Below are positions 13,266-20,968 of a stretch of DNA of 21,256 nt, piece by piece (position 1 is the stretch's first letter; the number at the start of each line of letters is the position of its first letter). The translations under genes were made by a program, and so were the position numbers. The stretch lies in the NCBI GenBank assembly GCA_900546345.1, contig URCI01000055.1, positions 1-21,256 of the forward strand, in the 5' to 3' direction. A model generated the notes under the pieces. That model was not told where the DNA came from, searched no databases, and saw only the letters and a program-made list of their open reading frames with translations. The DNA comes from an uncultured Prevotella sp. Its GTDB lineage: Bacteria > Bacteroidota > Bacteroidia > Bacteroidales > Bacteroidaceae.

Positions 13266-14618
13266 TCATGCCACCACTACCGTCCGCTTTAGATGATGGT
13301 AGAGCCACAGAAAGGCGGGGATGAGGAAGATGTCGGCAAAGACCCAGGCCACCGGATCACCTAAGCACACGCCCTTGAAGGCTAAGGCCGGCACAAGCCA
13401 CAGACTCACGCCACAGCGTGCGATCATCTCCATCACGCCCGACATCATCGAGAGATTGGAATAGCCCAGTCCCTGGATGCTGTAGCGGAAGATGGTGAGC
13501 AGGCCGAGGGCAGGATAGAAATAGTTGGCAATGCGCATGAACATGGCAGCGTTGTCGATTACCTCCTGCTCACCGCTCTTGACAAAGAGCATCATCATCT
13601 CGTCGGCAAAGGGATAGATGATGATGACCGTGAAGGCAAAGTAGACCAGCATGATGACGATGGCGTCCTTCACACCACGGCGCACGCGGTCGAGTTTGCG
13701 CGCTCCGATGTTCTGTCCGCAGTAGGTGGCCATTGCCACGCCAATGTTCTCGAAAACGCAGGTAAAAAGATATTTGATGCGCATGGCAGCAGTGAACGAA
13801 GCCACGCAAACTGTTCCCAGCGCGTTGTTGGCACTCTGCAACATGATGATACCGATGCCCGTGATGCTGAACTGCAGGCCCATGGGCACTCCGTTGTTAA
13901 GGAGTATCGACACACGCTTATTGTCGTAGCGGCGCTCTTCACCCGTGGGGATGAGCAGTCTCATCTTGCTGCGGATGTAGAGCCAGCAAAGCAGTGTGGC
14001 AAAGGCCTGCGACAAAAGCGTGGCTACTCCGGCGCCGGCCACCCCCATGCCTATGACGAGGATGAGCAGCACGTCAAGCGCAATGTTGACCAAAGAAGCA
14101 ATAATCAGGAAAAAGAAGGGCTGCTTGGAGTTACCCAGGGCACGAATGAAACCCGACAGCAGGTTATAGCCCATGGTGAAGGGAATGGCGAGAAACTGCA
14201 GGAAGAGAAACGTCCAGGCATCGTGGAAGATGTCGGCCGGCGTGTTGACAAGTCCGAGAATTTTCGTACAGAACATGCAGGTGAGCAGGGTGATGACAGC
14301 CGCGAAGGCCACGGCAATGCGCACGGCATTGGCTACATAGATCCGCATCTTGTGATAGTCCTTACCGCCGAAAGCCTGTGCCACGGGGATGGCAAAGCCG
14401 GCGCACGACCCGTTGCAGAATCCCATGACCAGAAAGTTGATCGACGACGACGCACCCACGGCAGCCAGCGCCCCTACGCCGATCCACCGTCCCACAATGG
14501 CCGCGTCAATGACCTGATACATCTGTTGGAGTATATAGCCCAGCACCAGGGGCAGAGCAAAATGAAGAATGCCGCGAGCCGGCGAGCCCACGGTCATGTC
14601 ATTGACATTTGTGTTCAT
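13266..14618 (-). CDS. MATE family efflux transporter
   Basis: A 450-aa inner-membrane protein of about twelve helices that should export drugs or metabolites in exchange for Na+ or H+. The two-fold MATE repeat is evident: the first half opens with PARGILHFALPLVLGYILQQMYQVIDAAIVGRWIG, and the second carries NNGVPMGLQFSITGIGIIMLQ and ATYCGQNIGARKLDRVRRGV, the second-half equivalent of the first-half FAIPVAQAFGGKDYHKMR. Substrate cannot be told. The length is typical. It starts 75 bp after the small unknown gene on the same strand, so the two may be cotranscribed, and it ends 4 bp from the comM stop in a convergent arrangement with no terminator in between. Confidence 0.92.
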   Translation of the reverse strand: MNTNVNDMTVGSPARGILHFALPLVLGYILQQMYQVIDAAIVGRWIGVGALAAVGASSSINFLVMGFCNGSCAGFAIPVAQAFGGKDYHKMRIYVANAVRIAVAFAAVITLLTCMFCTKILGLVNTPADIFHDAWTFLFLQFLAIPFTMGYNLLSGFIRALGNSKQPFFFLIIASLVNIALDVLLILVIGMGVAGAGVATLLSQAFATLLCWLYIRSKMRLLIPTGEERRYDNKRVSILLNNGVPMGLQFSITGIGIIMLQSANNALGTVCVASFTAAMRIKYLFTCVFENIGVAMATYCGQNIGARKLDRVRRGVKDAIVIMLVYFAFTVIIIYPFADEMMMLFVKSGEQEVIDNAAMFMRIANYFYPALGLLTIFRYSIQGLGYSNLSMMSGVMEMIARCGVSLWLVPALAFKGVCLGDPVAWVFADIFLIPAFLWLYHHLKRTVVVA

Positions 14619-14643
14619 CTGTTATCCTATATAATAAGGTGTA

Positions 14644-14664
14644 CCGGAGAAGCATCCTCCCCGG
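14644..14664 (-). other. Short GC-rich hairpin between the unknown gene and the MATE gene
   Basis: Minus-strand RNA arms 14664-14657 and 14651-14644 form eight pairs (two G-U) around a 5-nt loop. No U run follows on the minus strand, though TTTTT lies on the plus-strand side. It may be a weak terminator or a stabiliser; the evidence is thin. Confidence 0.3.
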
Positions 14665-14693
14665 CAACTTGTTTTTATCAAATGGCTAAAACC

Positions 14694-15092
14694 CTATTGT
14701 GCTTGTGTCATTTCCTTGATCTGTCTCATCCGCTCTTTGCGTGTCAGCGAGTACTCCCCGCTGTGCGTGTCGACATAGTCATAGAGTTGGAACGCTTTCT
14801 CCAGAAGCATTGTGCGCAGTGGATCAGCCTTGTACACGCCCTCAGCATGCCACAGTCCGGCCAGCATCTCCAGCTTGCTCATTCGGCGGTCAGCCTCCCA
14901 CACGTCGTGTGCGTAGGCGATAGCCTCTTCCACGGTAAGGTTGCGCAAGTCGTCGTAGCTGCCGATATACTGTCTGTAGAGGTCGCGCAGCGCTACGTCG
15001 CGCTTGCCCTCCTCCTCTTTCTTTTCAAGAAAACGCTGCACAGCAGCCATAAACTCTTGAAGGATACGGATGAAATAGTCTCGTTGTAACAT
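14694..15092 (-). CDS. Hypothetical protein, helical, 132 aa
   Basis: I do not recognise this family. The 132-aa product is hydrophilic and predicted all-helical, with no signal peptide, membrane segment or metal motif. It opens MLQRDYFIRILQEFMAAVQRFLEKKEEEGKRD and ends in a charged helix SLTRKERMRQIKEMTQAQ. The helix pattern with A-x-x-L/D-x-x repeats (LRNLTVEEAIAYAHDV, LEMLAGLWHAEGVYKAD) could be TPR-like, but this is weak. A reading from 15275 is rejected because it would run through a near-perfect promoter at 15127-15096. That promoter's -7 box ends 3 bp before this ATG, so either the mRNA is leaderless or the true start is Met15 at 15050. It is divergent from metG. Confidence 0.7.
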   Translation of the reverse strand: MLQRDYFIRILQEFMAAVQRFLEKKEEEGKRDVALRDLYRQYIGSYDDLRNLTVEEAIAYAHDVWEADRRMSKLEMLAGLWHAEGVYKADPLRTMLLEKAFQLYDYVDTHSGEYSLTRKERMRQIKEMTQAQ

Positions 15093-15095
15093 AGT

Positions 15096-15127
15096 GCAAA
15101 GGTACCATAAACCGATGTAATTACAAA
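15096..15127 (-). promoter_or_regulatory. Bacteroidetes-type promoter abutting the 132-aa gene
   Basis: Minus strand: TTTG (15127-15124), 19-bp spacer, TACCTTTGC (15104-15096), an essentially perfect match. The start of transcription would fall at about 15091-15088, on top of the annotated ATG at 15092. Confidence 0.75.
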
Positions 15128-15200
15128 GGAAATCATGATTTTTCCTCCATACTATCTTATGATTCATGGCTGTAACTGCCGATTTCTCAAAACCTTTTTG

Positions 15201-15209
15201 TAATTTTGC
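15201..15209 (+). promoter_or_regulatory. -7 promoter element for metG
   Basis: TAATTTTGC matches TAnnTTTGC and lies 31 bp before the metG ATG. The -33 element is weak (CTG at 15176-15178, 22 bp away). Divergent from the promoter at 15127-15096. Confidence 0.6.
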
Positions 15210-15240
15210 ACCTATAAAGAAATAAGTATAAGCAATCAAG

Positions 15241-17316
15241 ATGGAAGAAAAGAAATTCAAACGTACTACTGTCACCGCCGCACTGCCCTATGCCAACGGC
15301 GGTGTGCACATCGGCCATTTAGCCGGTGTATATGTTCCGGCCGACATCTATGTGCGCTATCTTCGCCTGAAGAAGCAGGATGTGGTCTTCATCGGCGGTA
15401 GCGACGAGCACGGAGTGCCCATCACCATTCGCGCCAAGAAAGAAGGTATCACGCCGCAGGATGTCTGCGACCGCTACCACAAGATCATTAAGGACTCTTT
15501 TAAGGAGTTCGGTATCTCGTTCGACATCTACAGCCGCACCACATCAAAGGTGCACAGCAAGCTCGCCTCTGATTTCTTCCGCAAGCTCTACGACGACGGC
15601 AAGCTCATCGAGAAAGAGACCGAGCAGCTCTATGACCCCGAGGCCAAGCAATTCCTCGCCGACCGTTACGTCATGGGCACTTGTCCTCACTGTGGCAACC
15701 CCAACGCCTACGGCGACCAATGCGAGAAATGCGGCAGCGACCTCAGCCCTATGGAGCTCATCAATCCGCACTCTACCATCAGCGGTGCCAAGCCCGAGCT
15801 GCGCAAGACCAAGAACTGGTATCTGCCGCTCAACCAATATCAGGACTGGTTGAAGCAGTGGATCCTTGAAGGGCACAAAGAGTGGAGACCGAATGTCTAC
15901 GGACAGTGCAAGTCGTGGCTCGACATGGACCTGCAGCCGCGAGCTATGACCCGTGACCTCGACTGGGGTATTCCCGTACCCGTGGAGGGCGCTGAGGGCA
16001 AAGTGCTCTATGTCTGGTTCGATGCGCCTATTGGCTACATCTCCAACACCAAGGAGCTTTGCGATGCCGATCCGGAGCGCTGGGGCTCATGGGAGAAGTG
16101 GTGGAAAGACCCTGAGACTCGCCTTATCCACTTTATCGGCAAGGACAACATCGTGTTCCACTGCCTCATCTTCCCCGTCATGCTCAAGGCTCACGGTGGC
16201 TACATCCTGCCCGACAACGTACCGGCCAATGAGTTCCTCAACCTCGAAAACGACAAGATCAGCACCTCACGCAACTGGGCTGTCTGGCTCGACGAGTATC
16301 TCCGCGACTTCCCGGGCAAGCAAGACGTACTGCGCTACGTGCTCACCGCCAACGCACCCGAGACCAAAGACAACAACTTCACTTGGAAGGACTTTCAGGA
16401 GCGCAACAACTCTGAGCTTGTCGCTATCTATGGCAACTTCGTCAACCGTGCTCTGCAGCTCACCAAGAAATACTGGAACGGCGTGGTACCCGCCTGCGGT
16501 GAATTGCTCGATGTCGACAAGCAGGCTATCCAGGAGTTCAAGGATGTGAAGGAGAAGGTAGAGCAATATCTCGACAACTTCAAGTTCCGCGAGGCACAGA
16601 AGGAGGCTATGAACCTCGCGCGCATCGGCAACAAATACATCACCGAGTGCGAGCCGTGGAAGGTGTGGAAGACTGACCCGAAGCGTGTGGAGACCATCCT
16701 CAACATCTCACTCCAGTTGGTTGCCAACCTCGCCATCGCCTTTGAGCCGTTCCTGCCGTTCAGTTCCAAGAAACTGCGCGAGATGATCAATCTCAAGAAC
16801 TTCGACTGGGCTGAGCTGGGCAGCACCACGCTGCTTGAGGCCGGTCATCAGCTCGCCGAACCACAGTTGCTCTTCGAGAAGATCGAGGACGAGGCCATCC
16901 AGCATCAGCTCGACAAGCTCGCTGCTACCAAGGAAGCCAACGAGAAGGCACAGGCCGCCAAAGACTACAAGGCCGAGCCCGTGAAACCCAACATCCCGTT
17001 TGACGAGTGGGAGAAACTCGACATCCGTGTGGGACATATCAAGGACTGTCAGGCCGTGAAGAAGTCCAACAAGCTCCTGCAGTTCACCATCGACGACGGC
17101 AGCGGCAAGGACCGCACCATTCTCTCCGGCATTGCCAAGTTCTACAAGCCTGAGCAGCTCGTCGGCAAGGACGTGCTCTTCATCGCCAACCTCGCACCGC
17201 GCAAGATGATGGGCATCGAGAGTCAGGGCATGATTCTCTCCGCTCTCAACTTCGACGGATCACTCAGCGTCACCACCACCCTCGGTGAGGTGAAGCCGGG
17301 ATCGCAGGTGGGATAA
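15241..17316 (+). CDS. metG: Methionyl-tRNA synthetase with C-terminal tRNA-binding domain
   Basis: Charges tRNA-Met, both initiator and elongator, in the cytoplasm. The 691-aa product is a class I synthetase of the MetG1 type: TAALPYANGGVHIGHLAG with HIGH at 23-26, a zinc knuckle with C148, C151, C161 and C164 (TCPHCGNPN ... CEKCG), the WF-DAPIGY active-site segment near residue 260 and the KMSKS-equivalent KISTSRNW at 339-346. An alpha-helical anticodon domain follows. Residues from about 582 to the end form an OB-fold, Trbp111/EMAP-like dimerising tRNA-binding domain (WEKLDIRVGHIKDCQAV, FIANLAPRKMMGIESQGMILSA). The length fits this two-part form. It is monocistronic: promoter at 15201, terminator at 17364-17398. 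Confidence 0.97.
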   Translation: MEEKKFKRTTVTAALPYANGGVHIGHLAGVYVPADIYVRYLRLKKQDVVFIGGSDEHGVPITIRAKKEGITPQDVCDRYHKIIKDSFKEFGISFDIYSRTTSKVHSKLASDFFRKLYDDGKLIEKETEQLYDPEAKQFLADRYVMGTCPHCGNPNAYGDQCEKCGSDLSPMELINPHSTISGAKPELRKTKNWYLPLNQYQDWLKQWILEGHKEWRPNVYGQCKSWLDMDLQPRAMTRDLDWGIPVPVEGAEGKVLYVWFDAPIGYISNTKELCDADPERWGSWEKWWKDPETRLIHFIGKDNIVFHCLIFPVMLKAHGGYILPDNVPANEFLNLENDKISTSRNWAVWLDEYLRDFPGKQDVLRYVLTANAPETKDNNFTWKDFQERNNSELVAIYGNFVNRALQLTKKYWNGVVPACGELLDVDKQAIQEFKDVKEKVEQYLDNFKFREAQKEAMNLARIGNKYITECEPWKVWKTDPKRVETILNISLQLVANLAIAFEPFLPFSSKKLREMINLKNFDWAELGSTTLLEAGHQLAEPQLLFEKIEDEAIQHQLDKLAATKEANEKAQAAKDYKAEPVKPNIPFDEWEKLDIRVGHIKDCQAVKKSNKLLQFTIDDGSGKDRTILSGIAKFYKPEQLVGKDVLFIANLAPRKMMGIESQGMILSALNFDGSLSVTTTLGEVKPGSQVG

Positions 17317-17363
17317 GCCCGCAGAAAACTCTCTGATACGATTTGCCGCAAGGCATATACAAG

Positions 17364-17401
17364 ACATCCACGTCTCCATCTCCATGGGGCGTGGATGTTT
17401 T
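17364..17401 (+). terminator. Intrinsic terminator after metG
   Basis: Perfect 9-bp stem ACATCCACG (17364-17372) / CGTGGATGT (17390-17398), 17-nt loop that can pair further (CCAT/ATGG), then TTT and a broken T run (TTTCGTT). It lies 48 bp after the metG stop. Confidence 0.7.
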
Positions 17402-17657
17402 CGTTCCATCCATCAAGTCAAAGAAGTAGCACACCGCCTGCAGCTGCTTCTCTCGTCATCGCGAGACTGCCATCAGCCACGCATTCTGCTTCCAATCCTC
17501 CACCCGCCGCTCCCGTCGTGATTCATGCGTGAAGTGTTGTCCATGGTGGCGATCAGCTTGGGATAACTGTCAGGGATAGATCATGATAAAAATTCAAATA
17601 CACTTGAAAAGACGCGGCTAACAATCTTTTGTCAAGCATAGTATGGAACAAAACGCC
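17402..17657. other. Intergenic stretch, no gene seen
   Basis: About 250 bp between the metG terminator and the tandem repeat. No open frame of credible length on either strand and no tRNA. It is more GC-rich in its first half (to about 17560) and becomes AT-rich toward korA. A short TCTCG/CGAGA inverted repeat lies near 17450-17465. It may be the remnant of a lost gene, but I cannot recognise one. Confidence 0.45.
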
Positions 17658-17697
17658 CTTTTTATCATATTACATAACTTTTTATCATATTACATAA
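17658..17697 (+). repeat. Perfect 20-bp tandem duplication upstream of korA
   Basis: The 20-bp unit CTTTTTATCATATTACATAA occurs twice head to tail (17658-17677, 17678-17697) with no mismatch. It lies about 90 bp before the korA promoter. It may be a recent slippage event or a paired protein-binding site. Confidence 0.9.
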
Positions 17698-17734
17698 CCT
17701 ATTATATATAATAATGTCACCCCATCAAAGAAAC

Positions 17735-17757
17735 AGCGAAATGATCGACATTTCGCT
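17735..17757. terminator. Hairpin with U-rich flank, possible terminator
   Basis: Perfect 9-bp stem AGCGAAATG (17735-17743) / CATTTCGCT (17749-17757), 5-nt loop, followed on the plus strand by ATTTTCTTT. The minus strand also has a T-rich run on its far side (TTTCTTTG). It would act as a modest bidirectional terminator just ahead of the korA promoter, although no gene is seen between it and the metG terminator. Confidence 0.5.
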
Positions 17758-17786
17758 ATTTTCTTTGCAAAAAAGTGGTATAAACA

Positions 17787-17819
17787 TTTGGTTATATCAG
17801 CCACAAATCATAACTTTGC
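17787..17819 (+). promoter_or_regulatory. Bacteroidetes-type promoter for korA-korB
   Basis: TTTG (17787-17790), 20-bp spacer, TAACTTTGC (17811-17819), a full match to consensus. Transcription would start near 17826, some 30 nt before the korA ATG, which excludes the longer in-frame start at 17714. Confidence 0.8.
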
Positions 17820-17857
17820 CACTGAAAAACACACATCCTAAACGAAAGAGAAACTAT

Positions 17858-19756
17858 ATGGCAGAAAAAGTAGAAGTAAAAGAGTTGGAAGACGTAGTGG
17901 TCCGCTTCTCGGGCGACTCCGGTGACGGCATGCAGCTCGCCGGAAACATCTTCTCCACTGTGTCCGCTACTGTGGGCAACGGCATCTCCACATTTCCCGA
18001 CTATCCCGCTGACATCCGCGCTCCGCAAGGCTCACTGACCGGCGTGTCGGGCTATCAGGTACACATCGGCGAGGGTAAGGTCTACACACCGGGCGACAAG
18101 TGCGACGTGCTCGTTGCCATGAATGCTGCCGCCCTCAAAACACAATATAAATATGCCAAGCCGCAGGCTTGCATCATCATCGACACTGACTCCTTCGGAC
18201 CTGTCGACCTGAAGAAAGCCGACATACAGAGCGATGACTACCTCGGCGAACTGGGCATTGACCCTGACCGAGTGGTCGCCTGCCCGATCACACGCATGGT
18301 CAAGGAGTGCCTTGCCGACAGCGGCATGCCACCCAAAGCCGTGCTGAAATGCCGCAATATGTTTGCACTGGGACTGGTCTGCTGGCTCTTCAACCGCGAC
18401 CTCGCCTTGGTGGCCAATTTCCTCAAGGAGAAGTTCGCCAAGAAACCGGGCGTGGCCGAGGCAAACATCAAGGTGGTCAACGCCGGATACCACTATGGTG
18501 CCAACACCCACGCTTCCGTCCCCTCGACCTATCGCATTGAGACCAAGCACAAACTGCCGGGACGCTATATGGACATCACGGGCAACAAAGCCACGGCCTA
18601 CGGCCTCATCGCCGCTGCCGAGCGTGCCGGACTCAGGCTCTATCTGGGGTCCTACCCCATCACACCGGCTACCGACATCCTTCACGAACTGGCCAAGCAC
18701 AAGAGCCTCGACGTCATCACTGTGCAATGCGAAGACGAGATCAGCGCCTGCTCAAGTGCGATCGGTGCATCGTTTGCCGGTGCACTGGCCGTAACCTCTA
18801 CTTCCGGTCCGGGTATCTGCCTCAAGAGCGAAGCCATCAACCTGGCCGTCATCGATGAGTTGCCACTGGTCATCATCGATGTGCAGCGTGGCGGTCCATC
18901 GACAGGTCTGCCCACCAAGAGCGAGCAGACCGACCTGTTGCAGGTGCTCTATGGCCGCAACGGTGAGAGTCCTATGCCGGTCATCGCCGCCACCAGCCCT
19001 ACCGACTGCTTCGACGCCGCCTATATGGCTGCCAAAATTGCCTTGGAACATCTCACGCCGGTCGTACTCCTCACCGATGCCTTCATCGCCAATGGCTCCT
19101 CGGCCTGGCGTCTGCCCGACATCAAGAAACTGCCGCCCATCCATCCCCACTACGCTACGCCGGAACAGAAATACAAGTATACGCCTTACCAGCGCGACCC
19201 GAAAAACCAAGTGCGCTATTGGGCCATTCCCGGACAAGAGGGCTACACCCATATCCTCGGCGGACTGGAAAAGGACGGCGAGACCGGTGCCATCTCCACT
19301 GAACCCGAGAACCATAACAAGATGGACCACTTGCGCTTCCAAAAAGTCGCTGACATTGAAGTGCCGGACTTGGAGGTTGAGGGCGACAAAGACGATGCCG
19401 ACCTGCTCATCGTGGGCTTCGGATCTACCTACGGACACCTCTACTCTGCCATGACGGAACTGCACAAGAAAGGCTATAAGGTCGCCTTGGCACAGTTTAA
19501 ATATGTCAACCCGCTGCCGAAGAACACGGCAGAGGTCCTGCTCCACTATCGCAAAGTTGTCGTTGCCGAGCAGAACCTTGGTCAGCTGGCTGCCTTGCTC
19601 CGCATCCGCATCAACAATTTCGTGCCGTTCCAATACAATCAGGTCAAGGGACAGCCTTTTGTTGTCAGCGAACTCGTCAAGGGCTTTGAGAAGATTATCG
19701 TCACACCGGATGAGCAGATGACCGGTCCTACCTTCGAGACACGCGTGCTGCAATAA
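17858..19756 (+). CDS. korA: 2-oxoacid:ferredoxin oxidoreductase, fused gamma-alpha subunit
   Basis: With KorB this oxidatively decarboxylates a 2-oxoacid (2-oxoglutarate is the likeliest) to the CoA thioester and reduces ferredoxin. The 632-aa product begins with the gamma domain (VVVRFSGDSGDGMQLAGN, PDYPADIRAPQGSLTGVSGYQVHIG) and continues with the alpha/pyrimidine domain (NKATAYGLIAAAERAGL, GSYPITPATDILHELAK near 264-280, TVQCEDEISACSSAIGAS, TSTSGPGICLKSEAINLAV, VQRGGPSTGLPTKSEQ). It ends with the C-terminal domain (DDADLLIVGFGSTYGHLYSAM, VVVAEQNLGQLAALLRIRIN). This gamma-alpha fusion is the normal KorA form. The start at 17858 (MAEKVEVK) sits just after a strong promoter. korB follows after 71 bp. 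Substrate preference between 2-oxoglutarate and other oxoacids is inferred from the family, not read directly. Confidence 0.92.
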   Translation: MAEKVEVKELEDVVVRFSGDSGDGMQLAGNIFSTVSATVGNGISTFPDYPADIRAPQGSLTGVSGYQVHIGEGKVYTPGDKCDVLVAMNAAALKTQYKYAKPQACIIIDTDSFGPVDLKKADIQSDDYLGELGIDPDRVVACPITRMVKECLADSGMPPKAVLKCRNMFALGLVCWLFNRDLALVANFLKEKFAKKPGVAEANIKVVNAGYHYGANTHASVPSTYRIETKHKLPGRYMDITGNKATAYGLIAAAERAGLRLYLGSYPITPATDILHELAKHKSLDVITVQCEDEISACSSAIGASFAGALAVTSTSGPGICLKSEAINLAVIDELPLVIIDVQRGGPSTGLPTKSEQTDLLQVLYGRNGESPMPVIAATSPTDCFDAAYMAAKIALEHLTPVVLLTDAFIANGSSAWRLPDIKKLPPIHPHYATPEQKYKYTPYQRDPKNQVRYWAIPGQEGYTHILGGLEKDGETGAISTEPENHNKMDHLRFQKVADIEVPDLEVEGDKDDADLLIVGFGSTYGHLYSAMTELHKKGYKVALAQFKYVNPLPKNTAEVLLHYRKVVVAEQNLGQLAALLRIRINNFVPFQYNQVKGQPFVVSELVKGFEKIIVTPDEQMTGPTFETRVLQ

Positions 19757-19827
19757 AAGACCTAATAAGCGATCAGACGCGAGAAGCGTATGAAGCCTTA
19801 AAAGCTCACAAACAAACATCATTTACT

Positions 19828-20853
19828 ATGGAAGCAAAACAAAGCACATCACCCTATACCGCCGCCGACTATAAAAAGGGACAGCCACGCTGGTGCCCCG
19901 GTTGCGGCGACCATTCCTTCCTGGCCAGTCTGCAAAAGGCCATGGCCGAAATCGGCGTGCCGCCTTACGAGACGGCCGTCATCTCTGGTATCGGCTGCTC
20001 CAGCCGACTGCCTTACTATGTCAACACCTACGCCATGCAGACTATCCACGGACGTGCTGCCGCCATCGCTACCGGCGCTAAGGTCGTCAACCCGAAACTG
20101 ACCATCTGGCAAATCAGCGGCGACGGCGACGGACTGGCCATTGGCGGCAACCACTTTATCCATGCGATGCGCCGCAACATCGACCTGAACATGATCCTGC
20201 TCAACAACCGCATCTACGGTCTGACAAAGGGACAGTACTCGCCAACGTCGCCTCGGGGCTTCGTCTCGAAATCGAGCCCCTATGGCACCGTGGAGGATCC
20301 CTTCCGCCCTGCCGAGCTCTGTTTCGGTGCCCGCGGCCGCTTTTTCGCCCGTGCCGTAGCTTCTGACTCAGCACACACCGTGGAGATCCTCAAGGCGGCT
20401 TACCATCACAAGGGTGCCGCCGTCTGCGAAATCCTGCAAAACTGCATGATCTTCAACAACGGTGCCTACGATCCTATCTACACCCGCGAGGGCCGTTCCA
20501 AAAACGCCATCTATGTCGAGGATGGCAAACCGCTCGTCTTTGGCGCCAATAACGAATACGGACTGGTGCAGGAGGGCTTCGGACTGAAGGTGGTGGAGAT
20601 CGGCAAAGACGGATACACCATGGACGATGTGCTCATCCATGACAGCCATAACCCCGACAACACCTTGCAGTTGAAACTCGCCATGATGGACAATGAGCAC
20701 GGATTCCCCGTCGCACTGGGTGTCATCCGCGATGTCGAGGCACCGACCTACGACGATGCTGTCAACCAGCAGATCGAAGAGGTGAAGAAGCAAAAGCCTT
20801 ATCACAACTTCACCGAACTGCTCGAAACCAACGACATCTGGGAAGTGAAATAA
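19828..20853 (+). CDS. korB: 2-oxoacid:ferredoxin oxidoreductase, beta (TPP-binding) subunit
   Basis: Catalytic partner of KorA, carrying thiamine diphosphate and a [4Fe-4S] cluster. In the 341-aa product, cluster cysteines fit C23 and C26 (WCPGCGDHS), C57 (GIGCSSR) and C206 (EILQNCMIFNNG). The TPP/Mg motif runs from GDGDGLAIGG (98-107) to LLNNRIYGLTKGQYSPTS (124-141). No separate ferredoxin-type delta subunit is present nearby, which is usual for the two-subunit enzyme. It is the second gene of the korAB operon. The last six codons and stop lie in a short tandem duplication that continues past the stop, and a very strong terminator follows. Confidence 0.94.
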   Translation: MEAKQSTSPYTAADYKKGQPRWCPGCGDHSFLASLQKAMAEIGVPPYETAVISGIGCSSRLPYYVNTYAMQTIHGRAAAIATGAKVVNPKLTIWQISGDGDGLAIGGNHFIHAMRRNIDLNMILLNNRIYGLTKGQYSPTSPRGFVSKSSPYGTVEDPFRPAELCFGARGRFFARAVASDSAHTVEILKAAYHHKGAAVCEILQNCMIFNNGAYDPIYTREGRSKNAIYVEDGKPLVFGANNEYGLVQEGFGLKVVEIGKDGYTMDDVLIHDSHNPDNTLQLKLAMMDNEHGFPVALGVIRDVEAPTYDDAVNQQIEEVKKQKPYHNFTELLETNDIWEVK

Positions 20854-20893
20854 GAGCATCAGGGAAGTGAAATAAGAGCATCAGGAAAGTGAA
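20840..20893 (+). repeat. 22-bp tandem duplication over the korB stop
   Basis: Two identical 22-bp units (20840-20861, 20862-20883) and a partial third (20884-20893). Each unit carries GAAGTGAAATAA, the codons for the last KorB residues plus stop, so a spare copy of the gene's end lies downstream. Confidence 0.9.
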
Positions 20894-20899
20894 TCATTA

Positions 20900-20947
20900 A
20901 CACACAAAAAAGGCCTCCCGCCGCGGCGTGAGGCCTTTTTTGTGTGT
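20900..20947. terminator. Bidirectional terminator between korB and the symporter gene
   Basis: The 18-bp arms 20900-20917 and 20930-20947 are perfectly complementary, with a GGCCTC/GAGGCC core flanked by A6 and T6. The 12-nt loop is itself GC-rich and palindromic (CGCCGCGGCG). The T run serves korB on the plus strand, and the A run gives a U run for the convergent gene on the minus strand. Confidence 0.92.
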
Positions 20948-20968
20948 CTTTTTGTTTTATGTTGTCTG

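Noticed and set aside
17714..17857. Upstream extension of korA by 48 codons
   Set aside because: The consensus promoter at 17787-17819 lies inside it, so the mRNA would start after that ATG.
17735..17860. TPP riboswitch for the thiamine-dependent KorAB enzyme
   Set aside because: No CUGAGA-type or other thi-box core found, and the promoter lies only about 30 nt from the korA start, too short for the aptamer.
18752..19822. 356-codon minus-strand open frame opposite korA
   Set aside because: Shadow of korA, whose motifs on the plus strand are unmistakable.
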